A DNA stretch of 64,000 nucleotides from Silicimonas algicola (GTDB lineage Bacteria; Pseudomonadota; Alphaproteobacteria; Rhodobacterales; Rhodobacteraceae). The position numbers and the translations under genes were made by a program. The DNA is taken from the NCBI RefSeq assembly GCF_003148765.1, contig NZ_QGGV01000012.1, positions 62,001 through 126,000 of the forward strand, in the 5' to 3' direction. This document shows positions 8,871 through 17,436 of the stretch, one piece after another (position 1 is the stretch's first letter; each line of letters opens with the position of its first letter). The notes beneath the pieces were generated by a model, which saw only the letters and a list, made by a program, of their open reading frames with translations, searched no databases and was not told where the DNA came from.

Positions 8871-9024
8871 ACAGGCAACTTTCTTTCGTTTCGGGCAGTC
8901 TCACGGGTAAGATCTTGCGCTGCGGCACGCAAGGCGGTTTTGCAGGTGCAGCAAGCGTCGTCGTTGCACCCTCCCATCTGGCGGCAGCCGATGGCAGGCT
9001 GGGAACAGCCATAAGGGGACCCTC

Positions 9025-10026
9025 ATGATTCGAACGCCATACCTGCTTTTTCTGGGTGATGCTCCAGACCAGTTGGCGGCCAAGGTGGCGCAGGGGATCG
9101 CCGACTGGCGTCCCGAAAACGTCGTCGGCCAGTTCAGGATGCCAAACTGCAAGGCGGACGTGGCGGCGAAGGATATGACGCTTGCCGAAGCATACGAGGC
9201 AGGAGCTCGGACCTTGGTTGTCGGTGTGGCGAACCGGGGCGGCGTCATTTCCGAAGCGTGGATCGACGTGCTCTGCGAGGCACTCGAGATCGGCTATGAC
9301 GTTGCTTCGGGGCTGCACAATCTGTTGCGGGACGAGAAGCGGGTGAAGGCGACATCGCAGCGCGCAGGGCGTACGCTTTACGACGTGCGCGTTCCGACGG
9401 TTTCGTACCCGATCGCAAATGGCGTGAAGCGAAGCGGCAAACGCTGCCTCGCTGTGGGGACCGACTGTTCGGTCGGCAAGATGTATACCGGCCTCGCCAT
9501 GGACGCCGAGATGCGCTCGAGAGGCATGAAGTCGACCTTCCGACCGACGGGCCAGACCGGGATCCTCATCATAGGCAATGGCATCCCGCTGGACGCCGTG
9601 GTCGCCGACTTCATGGCTGGCGCGGTCGAGTGGCTGACGCCCGACAACGAGCCGGATCACTGGGACCATATCGAGGGGCAGGGGAGCCTGTATCACATCT
9701 CCTACTCCGGAGTGACGCTGGCCCTGATACACGGTGGCCAGCCGGACGCGCTGATCCTCGCGCACGAACCGACGCGGACCCATTTGCGGGGGCTGCCCGA
9801 CCACTCCCTCCCATCCCTTGAAGCCTTGCGCGACACCGCCCTGCCTCTGGCGCGGCTTGCGAACCCGGATTGCGAGGTGGCCGGTATCTCGATCAACACG
9901 AAGGCGCTTGGTGAGGACGAAGCGCTGCGCCTCTGCGAGGAGACCGAAGCCCGGATGGGCCTGCCGTGCGTTGATCCGTTCCGGCACGGGGCGGGGCGCC
10001 TGGTCGATGCGCTTGCGGGGATCTGA
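9025..10026 (+). CDS. dgcN: D-glutamate N-acetyltransferase DgcN (DUF1611)
   Basis: The product is 333 residues and matches the DUF1611 family, now named DgcN. It has a Rossmann-like N-terminal part (about 1-130) and a C-terminal nucleotide/CoA-binding part with GTDCSVGKMYT (145-155). In the published marine-proteobacterial pathway DgcN acetylates D-glutamate, and DgcA then epimerises N-acetyl-D-glutamate. Six bases separate it from dgcA, and a D-amino-acid aminotransferase follows, which supports the role. The ATG at 9025 is preceded by aagggga. The deacetylase that would release L-glutamate is not next to it. Confidence 0.82.
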   Translation: MIRTPYLLFLGDAPDQLAAKVAQGIADWRPENVVGQFRMPNCKADVAAKDMTLAEAYEAGARTLVVGVANRGGVISEAWIDVLCEALEIGYDVASGLHNLLRDEKRVKATSQRAGRTLYDVRVPTVSYPIANGVKRSGKRCLAVGTDCSVGKMYTGLAMDAEMRSRGMKSTFRPTGQTGILIIGNGIPLDAVVADFMAGAVEWLTPDNEPDHWDHIEGQGSLYHISYSGVTLALIHGGQPDALILAHEPTRTHLRGLPDHSLPSLEALRDTALPLARLANPDCEVAGISINTKALGEDEALRLCEETEARMGLPCVDPFRHGAGRLVDALAGI

Positions 10027-10032
10027 ACAGCG

Positions 10033-10998
10033 ATGAAGCTGACCGTGATGCCCGAACGCTTTCGCCTGGCCGAGACCTTCACCATTTCGCGCGGTTCGCG
10101 CGACGTCGCCGAAGTGCTGACCGTAACGGTCGAGGACGGCAGCGTCATCGGCCGCGGAGAGTGCGTGCCCTACAAGCGGTACGGCGAGACAATGGAGGGG
10201 GTAGAGGCCGCGATCCTCTCGCTTCCTCAACCTGTTGCTCGCGAGAGCTTGGACAGACACCTTCCCGCGGGCGCCGCGCGGAATGCCGTGGATTGTGCCC
10301 TCTGGGACCTCGAAGCCCGGCGTTCCGGGCGAAGGGTCTGGGAGCTTGCCGGCCTTGCAGCGCCTAGGCCGGTTCCCACGGCCTACACCCTGTCCCTGGA
10401 CACGCCGGATCGGATGAGAGCAGCCGCGCAGCGTCACGCTCATCGTCCGCTTCTCAAGATCAAGCTCGGCGACGAGGACGACATGGCGCGGCTGGAGGCG
10501 GTGCGCGAGGGCGCCCCGGACACGCGGATCATCGTCGACGCGAACGAAGGTTGGACTGCGGACGTTTATGGCGAACTGGCGCCTCACCTCCTCCGGATGG
10601 GGGTCGCTCTTGTCGAACAACCCTTGCCTGTCGGACAGGACGACCTTCTGGCCGAGATCGCGCGTCCCCTGCCCGTCTGTGCGGACGAGAGCTGCCACGA
10701 CCGGGATAGCCTGCCAGCGCTGAAGGGCAAGTACGACATGGTCAACATCAAGCTCGACAAGACCGGCGGGTTGACCGAGGCGCTGGCGCTGCGCGACGCG
10801 GCACGGGACGCGGGCTTTGGGGTGATGGTCGGCTGCATGGTCGGTACCTCGCTCGCCATGGCGCCCGCCGTGCTGGTGGCGCAGGGAGCCGACGTCGTCG
10901 ACCTCGACGGCCCCCTTCTTCTCGCCCAGGACCGGGACCCGCCGTTGCATTACGGCGAAGAGGGGGCGTATCCCTCCGACTCCGCGCTCTGGGGCTAG
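10033..10998 (+). CDS. dgcA: N-acetyl-D-glutamate racemase DgcA (enolase superfamily)
   Basis: The product is 321 residues of the muconate-lactonising/dipeptide-epimerase branch of the enolase superfamily. The catalytic KIK is at 142-144, the metal ligands are Asp169 (VDANEGW), Glu195 (VEQPLP) and Asp218 (ADES), and the second catalytic Lys is at about 240 (NIKLDKTGG). On sequence alone it could be annotated as an L-Ala-D/L-Glu epimerase. The dgcN partner six bases upstream argues for N-acetyl-glutamate racemase activity instead. It converts N-acetyl-D-Glu to N-acetyl-L-Glu for entry into central metabolism. Both lysines and all three metal ligands are present, so it should be active. Confidence 0.83.
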   Translation: MKLTVMPERFRLAETFTISRGSRDVAEVLTVTVEDGSVIGRGECVPYKRYGETMEGVEAAILSLPQPVARESLDRHLPAGAARNAVDCALWDLEARRSGRRVWELAGLAAPRPVPTAYTLSLDTPDRMRAAAQRHAHRPLLKIKLGDEDDMARLEAVREGAPDTRIIVDANEGWTADVYGELAPHLLRMGVALVEQPLPVGQDDLLAEIARPLPVCADESCHDRDSLPALKGKYDMVNIKLDKTGGLTEALALRDAARDAGFGVMVGCMVGTSLAMAPAVLVAQGADVVDLDGPLLLAQDRDPPLHYGEEGAYPSDSALWG

Positions 10999-11062
10999 GA
11001 AGCGCCCGCTCTCGCCAAACGCTTTCCATGCCGCTAAACCGACCGAAAACCGGAGGACCGCC

Positions 11063-11926
11063 ATGAGCCGCATCGTCTATGTGAACGGAGACTATCTGCC
11101 CGAAGAGGACGCAAAGGTGTCTGTCTTCGACCGGGGCTTTCTGTTCGCCGACGGCGTCTACGAGGTGACGAGCGTGCTTGGAGGCAAGCTGATCGACTTC
11201 GACGGCCATGCCAAGCGGCTGGCGCGCTCGCTCGGCGAACTGGACCTTGCGGCGCCGGTGACGACCGACGAACTACTGGCGATCCACCGCAACCTCGTCG
11301 AGCGAAACGACGTGACGGACGGTATGGTATATCTCCAGGTCACGCGCGGCGCCGCCCCGGACCGGGATTTCGCGTTCCCTGACCCTGACGAGGTTCGGTC
11401 CTCCCTCATTCTGTTCACCCAGTCCAAGCCCGGACTCGCGGACAGTCCTGCGGCAAAGACCGGAATAAGGGTCATCTCGATCGAGGACATCCGGTGGGGA
11501 CGGCGCGACATCAAGACGGTGCAGCTTCTCTACCCCTCCATGGGCAAGATGATGGCCAAGAAGGCCGGCAAGGACGACGCCTGGATGGTCGAGGACGGCA
11601 TGGTGACCGAGGGAACCTCGAACAACGCTTACATCGTCAAGGACGGCGTGATCGTGACGCGGAACCTCGGCACCGAGATCCTGCACGGCATCACACGCGC
11701 AGCCGTCCTTCGCTTCGCGCGCGAGGCGCAGATGCGTGTGGAGGAACGGCCTTTCACCATAGAGGAGGCCAAGGATGCCGACGAGGCCTTCATCACGTCG
11801 GCCTCGGCCTTCGTCACGCCTGTGGTCGAGATCGACGGCACACCCGTCGGATCGGGGACGCCAGGCCCCGTCGCGGAGCGTCTGAGAGAAATCTATCTCG
11901 AGGAGAGCCGCGCGACGGCCATCTGA
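11063..11926 (+). CDS. dat: D-amino-acid aminotransferase
   Basis: The product is 287 residues of PLP fold type IV. The catalytic Lys is Lys151 in GRRDIKTVQLL, and the VTEGTSNNAYIV segment carries the conserved Glu near the PLP ring. The N-terminus FDRGFLFADGVYEV is the D-amino-acid-transaminase form. It would move the amino group between D-alanine, D-glutamate and their 2-oxo acids. It lies 64 bases after dgcA, with an aaccggagg ribosome site. Together with dgcN and dgcA it gives a second route for D-Glu/D-Ala, so the three genes look like a D-amino-acid utilisation unit. A branched-chain aminotransferase paralogue is a less likely alternative. Confidence 0.88.
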   Translation: MSRIVYVNGDYLPEEDAKVSVFDRGFLFADGVYEVTSVLGGKLIDFDGHAKRLARSLGELDLAAPVTTDELLAIHRNLVERNDVTDGMVYLQVTRGAAPDRDFAFPDPDEVRSSLILFTQSKPGLADSPAAKTGIRVISIEDIRWGRRDIKTVQLLYPSMGKMMAKKAGKDDAWMVEDGMVTEGTSNNAYIVKDGVIVTRNLGTEILHGITRAAVLRFAREAQMRVEERPFTIEEAKDADEAFITSASAFVTPVVEIDGTPVGSGTPGPVAERLREIYLEESRATAI

Positions 11927-11930
11927 CTAA

Positions 11931-11969
11931 AATCCGAAGCATTGGGGCGTCGGTGAACGCCTTCGGATT
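11931..11969 (+). terminator. Hairpin after the D-amino-acid aminotransferase gene
   Basis: Arms aatccgaag (11931-11939) and cttcggatt (11961-11969) pair perfectly, with an inner gcgt/acgc stem. It starts four bases after the stop of dat. There is no clear T-run, so it may act as a weak or Rho-assisted terminator or protect the 3' end. Confidence 0.4.
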
Positions 11970-12032
11970 CAGTAATGCCTAAGGGTCTTGCACCTATCGC
12001 TCGTCCGTCAGGACCGAGTGCGACCGGGTGTG

Positions 12033-14204
12033 ATGAATCTAGAAGACGTGATCTCCAACTTCCCGCAGCTGACTGTCGACGCGGTCGGGATCGCCTATCG
12101 TGCCAGCAACGACGTCGAACCGGAATTCGTCTGGGTCAACGAGCCGTTTGCGCACATGTTCGGGGCGACGCAGATCGACATGATCGGCCGTCACGCGATG
12201 TCGATCTACCACGACGACTACACCGCCGACTTTCATCAGACGGTGACGGAGCCGCTTGCGTCCGGGCGCTCGAGTTTCAGCACGGATTCGCTGTGTATCC
12301 GCGACGACCGCAGTACCTTCTGGGTCAGGGTGTCCTATTTCGCCCTGTTCGATGCGACCGGACCCGGACGGCATTCCGTCGTGCTGGTGCGCGATGTGGA
12401 TGACCTGAAGGACCGGGAGCAGGCGGCAGAGCTGGCGCTCATTGAGAACGAGCAGCTTCTCGCGCGGGTCGAGGCGACGCAGAGCCGGCTGATCAGTGCG
12501 CTCGACACCGCGCCCGACCCCTTCGCGATCTTCGACTCCCGCGATCGCCTTGTCATCTGCAACACGGCTTACTCGGCGTCTATGACCGACGGGGCCGGGG
12601 GGCTGACCGAAGGCATGACCGGAGACCAGATCCTGCGCCTCGGCCTCGTCAACAACGCCTTTCCCGAGGCAATCGGGCGTGAGGAGGAGTGGCTTCAGGA
12701 GCAGGGCAGACTTTGGCGCGATCCGGGTAACAGGGAATTCCACATCGCGATCCGGGGGCGGGAATATCGGGCCATCCGGTCGGGGACCTCGAACGGCGAC
12801 AGGGTCGTGCTTTATGTCGATATCTCCGATTTCCTCGACCAGCAGAGAGAGCTGAAGCGGTATGCCGAACGCCTCGAGCGCGCGAACTACGAGATCAGTC
12901 ACCAGGCGCTGCACGACGAGTTGACGGGGCTTGGCAACCGGCGGTTTCTCAAGATCAAGCTGGACGAGATGATCGCGCGACGCCGCGACCGCGGTGGAGA
13001 GATCGCGGCTCTGCACATCGACCTCGACCGTTTCAAGCAGATAAACGACACCATGGGTCATGCGGCGGGCGACTATGTCCTGACGTCGGTCGCGCGCGTC
13101 TTGCGTGAAAGACTGCGCGAAGAGGACGTGATCGCGAGAACAGGGGGCGACGAATTCGTTGTCCTCGTCCGATGCAAGGTCGGCAGCAAGGAACCGGAGG
13201 TTCTGGCGCGACGGCTGATCGACGCCGTTTCGCAGCCGGTCCTTTTCGAAGGCCGACCCTGTCGCTTCGCCGCCTCGATCGGGATCGCGCGCACCCCGCT
13301 CATCGACGCGTACGACCTGCTCACCAGTTCTGATGTCGCTCTCTACAAGGCAAAGATGACCGGCCGGGCGCGCTTCGCCGTCTTCGACCACGTCGATCTC
13401 CAAAGCCTCCGCGAAAGCAAACGGTTGACCGACGACATCGCACGCGGGCTGGAGGCGGGAGAGTTCGTTCCCGTCTACCAGCCCCAGATCAATCCTTTCA
13501 CGGGGGAAATCGCGGCGTTCGAGACGCTGGCGCGCTGGCAACATCCGGAGCGCGGACTTCTTCCGCCTTCGGAATTCCTGACGGCAGCCGCAGAAATGCA
13601 GGTCGACGGCCAAATCGACTCGGCCATCTTCCGCGCCGCCACGTCCGAGTGCCGGGAATGTCGCCGATTGTCGGGGTGCCTGCCGCGCCTGTCGTTCAAC
13701 GTAAGTCTGCAGCGGATCATGGGCGAGAGCTTCATCGCCGACATCGAACGTGCGGACTACGGGGGTGGCATCGCGCTGGAACTCGTCGAGACCATCTTTC
13801 TGGAAGAGGAGTCGGACGCCTTCCTCAAGCGGGTCGAGATGCTGCGCCGCATGAATGTCCGATTCGAGGTTGATGACTTCGGCTCAGGTCGCGCGTCCAT
13901 CGTGGCCCTAAAGCGCATCGCGCCCGACCGTCTGAAGATCGACCGCCGACTGGTGGAGCCGATCACCACGTCGGAACGGGCACGGAAGCTGGTTCGGTCG
14001 ATCATCGACATCGCACAGGCTCTCGACATCGGCGTCACCGCCGAAGGTGTCGAAACGCCGATGCATGAGACGATCCTCAAGGATTTCGGGTGCGACCGGT
14101 TGCAGGGATATCTGTACGCCCGACCGCTGCCCTTCGCCGGCATGGTCGCCTTTCTTGAAGGCAACCAGCGGGACGGGCGTGTTCCGGCGAGCCGTCAGTC
14201 GTGA
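12033..14204 (+). CDS. PAS-GGDEF-EAL cyclic-di-GMP signalling protein
   Basis: The product is 723 residues. An N-terminal PAS-like domain (about 10-125) and a second PAS-like region (about 150-265) precede a short coiled coil. A diguanylate cyclase domain carries TGGDEF (GGDEF at 371-375). A C-terminal phosphodiesterase domain carries its first motif as ETLARW (Glu497) instead of EALARW. Other EAL landmarks are present: SFNVSL, ELVETIF, VDDFGSG, LKIDRR and AEGVET. No membrane segment or signal peptide is visible, so it is a cytosolic bifunctional or single-activity c-di-GMP enzyme. I use ATG 12033; TTG 11988 and GTG 12030 are in frame. Its last ten bases overlap the convergent DUF1244 gene. 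Confidence 0.88.
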   Translation: MNLEDVISNFPQLTVDAVGIAYRASNDVEPEFVWVNEPFAHMFGATQIDMIGRHAMSIYHDDYTADFHQTVTEPLASGRSSFSTDSLCIRDDRSTFWVRVSYFALFDATGPGRHSVVLVRDVDDLKDREQAAELALIENEQLLARVEATQSRLISALDTAPDPFAIFDSRDRLVICNTAYSASMTDGAGGLTEGMTGDQILRLGLVNNAFPEAIGREEEWLQEQGRLWRDPGNREFHIAIRGREYRAIRSGTSNGDRVVLYVDISDFLDQQRELKRYAERLERANYEISHQALHDELTGLGNRRFLKIKLDEMIARRRDRGGEIAALHIDLDRFKQINDTMGHAAGDYVLTSVARVLRERLREEDVIARTGGDEFVVLVRCKVGSKEPEVLARRLIDAVSQPVLFEGRPCRFAASIGIARTPLIDAYDLLTSSDVALYKAKMTGRARFAVFDHVDLQSLRESKRLTDDIARGLEAGEFVPVYQPQINPFTGEIAAFETLARWQHPERGLLPPSEFLTAAAEMQVDGQIDSAIFRAATSECRECRRLSGCLPRLSFNVSLQRIMGESFIADIERADYGGGIALELVETIFLEEESDAFLKRVEMLRRMNVRFEVDDFGSGRASIVALKRIAPDRLKIDRRLVEPITTSERARKLVRSIIDIAQALDIGVTAEGVETPMHETILKDFGCDRLQGYLYARPLPFAGMVAFLEGNQRDGRVPASRQS

Positions 14205-14497
14205 CCGGGATGGGACGCGGCGAAGGCCCCCTTCTGTTCAGGCGTGGCTTCGGCCTGATGTTCGGCCTTCCAAATGTCGTAGGGCATTCCGTAATAGGCC
14301 TCGCGCGCCTGTGCCGTCGACATCTCGATGCCGCGCTCGGCCGCCGCTTCCTGAACCCATCTCGACAAGCAGTTGCGGCAGAAGCCAGCGAGGTTCATCA
14401 GGTCGATGTTCTGCACGTCAGCCCGATCTTCCATCAGGTGCCGCTGGAGCCTGCGGAATGCGGCCGCCTCGAGTTCAATCCTGGTCTGGTCGTCCAT
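14195..14497 (-). CDS. DUF1244 domain-containing small protein
   Basis: The product is 100 residues and matches the DUF1244 family, an all-helical protein common in Rhodobacterales and gamma-proteobacteria. The recognisable core is RRLQRHLMEDRADVQNIDLM followed by NLAGFCRNCLSRW. The CxxC in FCRNC and the AYYGMPYDIWKA segment are family landmarks. The function is unknown; some homologues are described as RNA- or SMc04008-like small proteins, but nothing here shows activity. It lies 15 bases downstream of the N-formylglutamate amidohydrolase-like gene, so it is probably the second gene of that transcript. Confidence 0.85.
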   Translation of the reverse strand: MDDQTRIELEAAAFRRLQRHLMEDRADVQNIDLMNLAGFCRNCLSRWVQEAAAERGIEMSTAQAREAYYGMPYDIWKAEHQAEATPEQKGAFAASHPGHD

Positions 14498-14512
14498 GTG
14501 TCCTCCTGCGGT

Positions 14513-15274
14513 TCAGGTTTCGGCTCGGCGCAGCGCCAGCGGAAGAAGGCGTGCCAGTCGCTCGGCCCATTCGGTCTGTCCCGCATCGTCGCGGATCAGG
14601 TCGTTGCGCACCTCTAGCAAGGTATTCTGCCTGCCGTGCGCAATGGCGTGCCGGTCGATGGTATCGCCCTCGAGCGTCCCGGAGTAGGGCTGATTTTCCC
14701 CCACGACCAGGCTTCCCTCATCCCGAAGCAGGTCGAGAAGCGGACGCGACAGGCGATCGTCCGACGCGAAAAGAAGTCCGACGTGCCAGGGACGCGGCTG
14801 CCGGTGCCGGAACTGCGGAGTGAAGGAATGCACCGAAATCAGCACCGTATCCGCCCGACGCGCCGCCAGACGAGCCACGGCGTCATGGTAGGGCCGGTGA
14901 TACAGGTCCAGACGCCGCTCGACCTCGGTCTGGTCGGCGTGCCGGTTCGCGGGGATCAGCGTGCCGTCGTAGAGCTTCATCAGAAGCGTCGGATCGTCCT
15001 CGCCTCGATTCGGATCGATCACCAGACGCGAGAACGTGGAAAGGACGGCGGGAGCACCGAGCAGCTCAGCCAATTGCAGGGTGAGGCCGGCGGCGCCCAC
15101 ATCATAGGCTATGTGGCGCGCCATGTCCTCGGCCGCGACGCCGAGGCTGCCTCCGCCGACCGACGGCGGGACCGCGTTCGACGCGTGGTCGCAAATCACC
15201 AGCCAGCGCGACGTGCGCGCCTCGCCGACGAGGCGGACCGGGGCCCAGTCCTGTTCCGAGGAGGGGGACGACAT
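14513..15274 (-). CDS. N-formylglutamate amidohydrolase family protein
   Basis: The product is 253 residues of the FGase family, which resembles zinc-dependent carboxypeptidase-like hydrolases. Landmarks are VICDHASNAVP near the N-terminus, HIAYDVGAAGL, FSRLVIDPNR, ISVHSFTP and VGENQPYSG. In histidine degradation the true enzyme hydrolyses N-formyl-L-glutamate to glutamate and formate. No hut gene is nearby, so the physiological substrate is uncertain. It is co-directional with the DUF1244 gene, which follows 15 bases later, and divergent from pyk. The ATG at 15272-15274 follows the expected start for the family. Confidence 0.83.
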   Translation of the reverse strand: MSSPSSEQDWAPVRLVGEARTSRWLVICDHASNAVPPSVGGGSLGVAAEDMARHIAYDVGAAGLTLQLAELLGAPAVLSTFSRLVIDPNRGEDDPTLLMKLYDGTLIPANRHADQTEVERRLDLYHRPYHDAVARLAARRADTVLISVHSFTPQFRHRQPRPWHVGLLFASDDRLSRPLLDLLRDEGSLVVGENQPYSGTLEGDTIDRHAIAHGRQNTLLEVRNDLIRDDAGQTEWAERLARLLPLALRRAET

Positions 15275-15374
15275 GCGCTGTCTCTAGCCGCGATAAAAGC
15301 GGATGGCCAGTTGTCCTGCGCTAACATTTGAGGCTAAGACGGACCCCGAAACCCGATGGAAGGACACTGGAACC

Positions 15375-16820
15375 ATGCGCCGTCTCCGGAATGTGAAAAT
15401 CGTCGCGACACTTGGTCCCGCGTCCAGCACCTACGAGATGATCCGCGCCCTGTTCGATGCCGGCGCAGACGTGTTCCGCCTGAACATGAGCCACGGCACG
15501 CACGAGGATATCGCCTCGCGCCATCGCATCATCCGCGAAGTCGAAACCGACGTCGGCCGTCCAATCGCCATTCTCGCCGACCTTCAGGGTCCCAAGCTGC
15601 GGGTGGGTCCCTTCGCCAGGGGTCGTGAGGAATTGACCGAGGGTCAGAGCTTCCGCCTCGACCTCGACGACGCGCCCGGCGACAACACCCGCGTCCAGCT
15701 TCCGCACCGCGAGATCTTCGAGGCGTTGGAACCCGGCGCGCGACTTCTCGTCAACGACGGCAAGATACGTCTGAGAGTGCGCGAGTTCGGCCCTGACTTC
15801 GCCGATTGCACGGTCGAGGTCGGCGGCACCATCTCGGACCGCAAGGGCGTCAACGTCCCGGACGTCGTGCTTCCGTTGGCGGCGCTGTCCGAGAAGGACC
15901 TCACCGACCTCGAATTCGCATGCGAGCTTGGCGTCGACTGGCTCGCGCTGTCGTTCGTCCAGCGCGTCGAGGACGTCCACGAGGCGCGCGCGCTGGTGAA
16001 GGGTCGTGCTGCGATCATGACGAAGGTCGAGAAGCCCGCGGCGGTGCGTGAATTCGATGCGATCCTCGCGGCGTCGGACGGCATCATGGTCGCCCGCGGC
16101 GATCTGGGCGTGGAACTTCCGGTGCAAAACGTGCCGCCGATACAGAAACGTCTCGTCCGCAAGTGCCGCGCGGCGGCAAAACCCGTCATCGTCGCGACCC
16201 AGATGCTCGAATCGATGATCGAAAGTCCGATGCCTACACGCGCCGAGGTTTCCGACGTGGCGGCCGCCATCTACGAGGGCGCCGATGCGGTGATGCTCTC
16301 TGCCGAAAGTGCTGCGGGTGCATATCCGGTCGAGGCCGTCGAGACCATGAACAACGTGGCACTGGAGGTCGAAAGCGACCCCACCTACCGCGATGTCGTC
16401 GACGCCAGCCGGGGCGGGCCGAAACGGTCGGTCGCCGACGGCATCGTCTCGGCCGCACGCGAAATCGCCGAGACGGCGGACATCAAGGTGATCTGCTGTT
16501 ACTCGCAATCGGGCACGACGGCGCTTCTCGTCGCGCGCGAGCGGCCGCATGTTCCGATCATTGCGATGACCTCGAAGATCGGAACCGCGAGGCGTCTGTC
16601 GCTGACCTGGGGCCTGCATTGCGTGAAGACGCAGGAGGTCGACCGCTTCAAGACGGCTGTCCTCAATTCGGCCCGTGCTTCGATCAGCGAGGGGTTCGCG
16701 CAGCCATCGGATTACCTCGTGGTCACCGCGGGTGTGCCCTTCGGGCAAGCGGGCACCACGAACATCCTGCGTGTCGCGTCCTGTGACGAAAGGCGCATCA
16801 TTCCGGCCGATCCCGAATAG
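15375..16820 (+). CDS. pyk: Pyruvate kinase
   Basis: The product is 481 residues. It begins MRRLRNVKIVATLGPAS and contains RLNMSHG, the ADLQGPKLRVG region, the catalytic MTKVEKPAA segment (Lys), MVARGDLGVELP and the pyruvate-kinase C-terminal domain with CCYSQSGTTA. It makes pyruvate and ATP from phosphoenolpyruvate and ADP in the cytosol. I choose ATG 15375; an ATG at 15303 in the same frame would add 24 unrelated residues. It is divergent from the amidohydrolase gene and transcribed alone. No terminator is obvious in the 30 bases before the next small gene. Confidence 0.96.
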   Translation: MRRLRNVKIVATLGPASSTYEMIRALFDAGADVFRLNMSHGTHEDIASRHRIIREVETDVGRPIAILADLQGPKLRVGPFARGREELTEGQSFRLDLDDAPGDNTRVQLPHREIFEALEPGARLLVNDGKIRLRVREFGPDFADCTVEVGGTISDRKGVNVPDVVLPLAALSEKDLTDLEFACELGVDWLALSFVQRVEDVHEARALVKGRAAIMTKVEKPAAVREFDAILAASDGIMVARGDLGVELPVQNVPPIQKRLVRKCRAAAKPVIVATQMLESMIESPMPTRAEVSDVAAAIYEGADAVMLSAESAAGAYPVEAVETMNNVALEVESDPTYRDVVDASRGGPKRSVADGIVSAAREIAETADIKVICCYSQSGTTALLVARERPHVPIIAMTSKIGTARRLSLTWGLHCVKTQEVDRFKTAVLNSARASISEGFAQPSDYLVVTAGVPFGQAGTTNILRVASCDERRIIPADPE

Positions 16821-16850
16821 ATCGCCCTAAAAAGGCCGAATTTTTCCTCC

Positions 16851-17087
16851 ATGGTCCGACTCATGGCACCGTACATCGATCTCATCATGGTCATCGGCGT
16901 GGTCATTCTGGCCATGGCCTTCCCCACGGCGGTTGGCGCGTTTTCCCGAGGCAGCCCGCCTCGCGCGGCGATGCTCGCCCTATTCGCGGGTGGCGTCCTG
17001 ATCCTCTACGCCAATTCGTCCCGTCCGGGCGGGTATTCCGTGGCCGAGATGCCTCAGCTCTTCGTCAAGGTTCTCACCGGGGCCTGA
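16851..17087 (+). CDS. Small two-helix membrane protein, unknown
   Basis: The open frame has 78 residues with two predicted membrane helices, at about 10-30 ([20 protein letters not shown]) and 38-54 ([17 protein letters not shown]). I do not recognise the family. It begins 30 bases after pyk, at ATG 16851 or at ATG 16863, which gives the more compact MAPYID start; neither has a strong ribosome site. GC content and codon use match the neighbours. It ends about 136 bases before rpmI. It could be a real small membrane protein carried with pyk; confidence is moderate because of the short length. Confidence 0.6.
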   Translation: MVRLMAPYIDLIMVIGVVILAMAFPTAVGAFSRGSPPRAAMLALFAGGVLILYANSSRPGGYSVAEMPQLFVKVLTGA

Positions 17088-17223
17088 GCCCTGCGGCGGC
17101 CGGGGACCGCACTTTTCCCTTGCTTCGGCACGGGTGCGGTTGTATCCGGCCCACTCCGACAGATCCGCCGGCCTAAGTGGCATGCCGAGCGGGTCTTTGC
17201 ACCGTCCGACGAAGGAGATGGAA

Positions 17224-17424
17224 ATGCCCAAGATGAAGACCAAGTCGAGCGCCAAGAAGCGCTTCAAGGTCACCGCGACCGGCAAGGTCGTAGGCGGCCA
17301 GGCCGGCAAGCGGCACGGCATGATCAAACGCACCACCAAGTTCATCCGCGATGCGCGTGGCACGCAGGTTCTGTCCGAGCCGGACCAGAAGCTGGCCAAG
17401 CGCTACATGCCCTACGACCGCTGA
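17224..17424 (+). CDS. rpmI: 50S ribosomal protein bL35
   Basis: The product is 66 residues, beginning [20 protein letters not shown] and ending RYMPYDR, a complete bL35. It is a structural protein of the large ribosomal subunit. The ATG at 17224 follows gaaggagatgg. An upstream in-frame ATG at 17134 is not used in the family. rplT follows after 12 bases, the usual rpmI-rplT pair, but infC, often upstream, is not here. A weak -35/-10 pair (ttgctt 17120-17125, tatccg 17143-17148) lies in the leader. Confidence 0.96.
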   Translation: MPKMKTKSSAKKRFKVTATGKVVGGQAGKRHGMIKRTTKFIRDARGTQVLSEPDQKLAKRYMPYDR

Positions 17425-17436
17425 GGAGACCGACAC

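Noticed and set aside
8740-11073. A 777-codon minus-strand open frame across dgcN, dgcA and the mcl1 region
   Set aside because: It lies antisense to three genes with clear family motifs. Its translation is Arg-, His- and Val-rich without any recognisable domain. It is the usual shadow frame of GC-rich coding DNA.
12010-12032. Earlier starts (TTG 11988, GTG 12030) for the GGDEF-EAL protein
   Set aside because: The TTG start would add 15 residues of no family match. GTG 12030 directly abuts ATG 12033, so only one residue differs.
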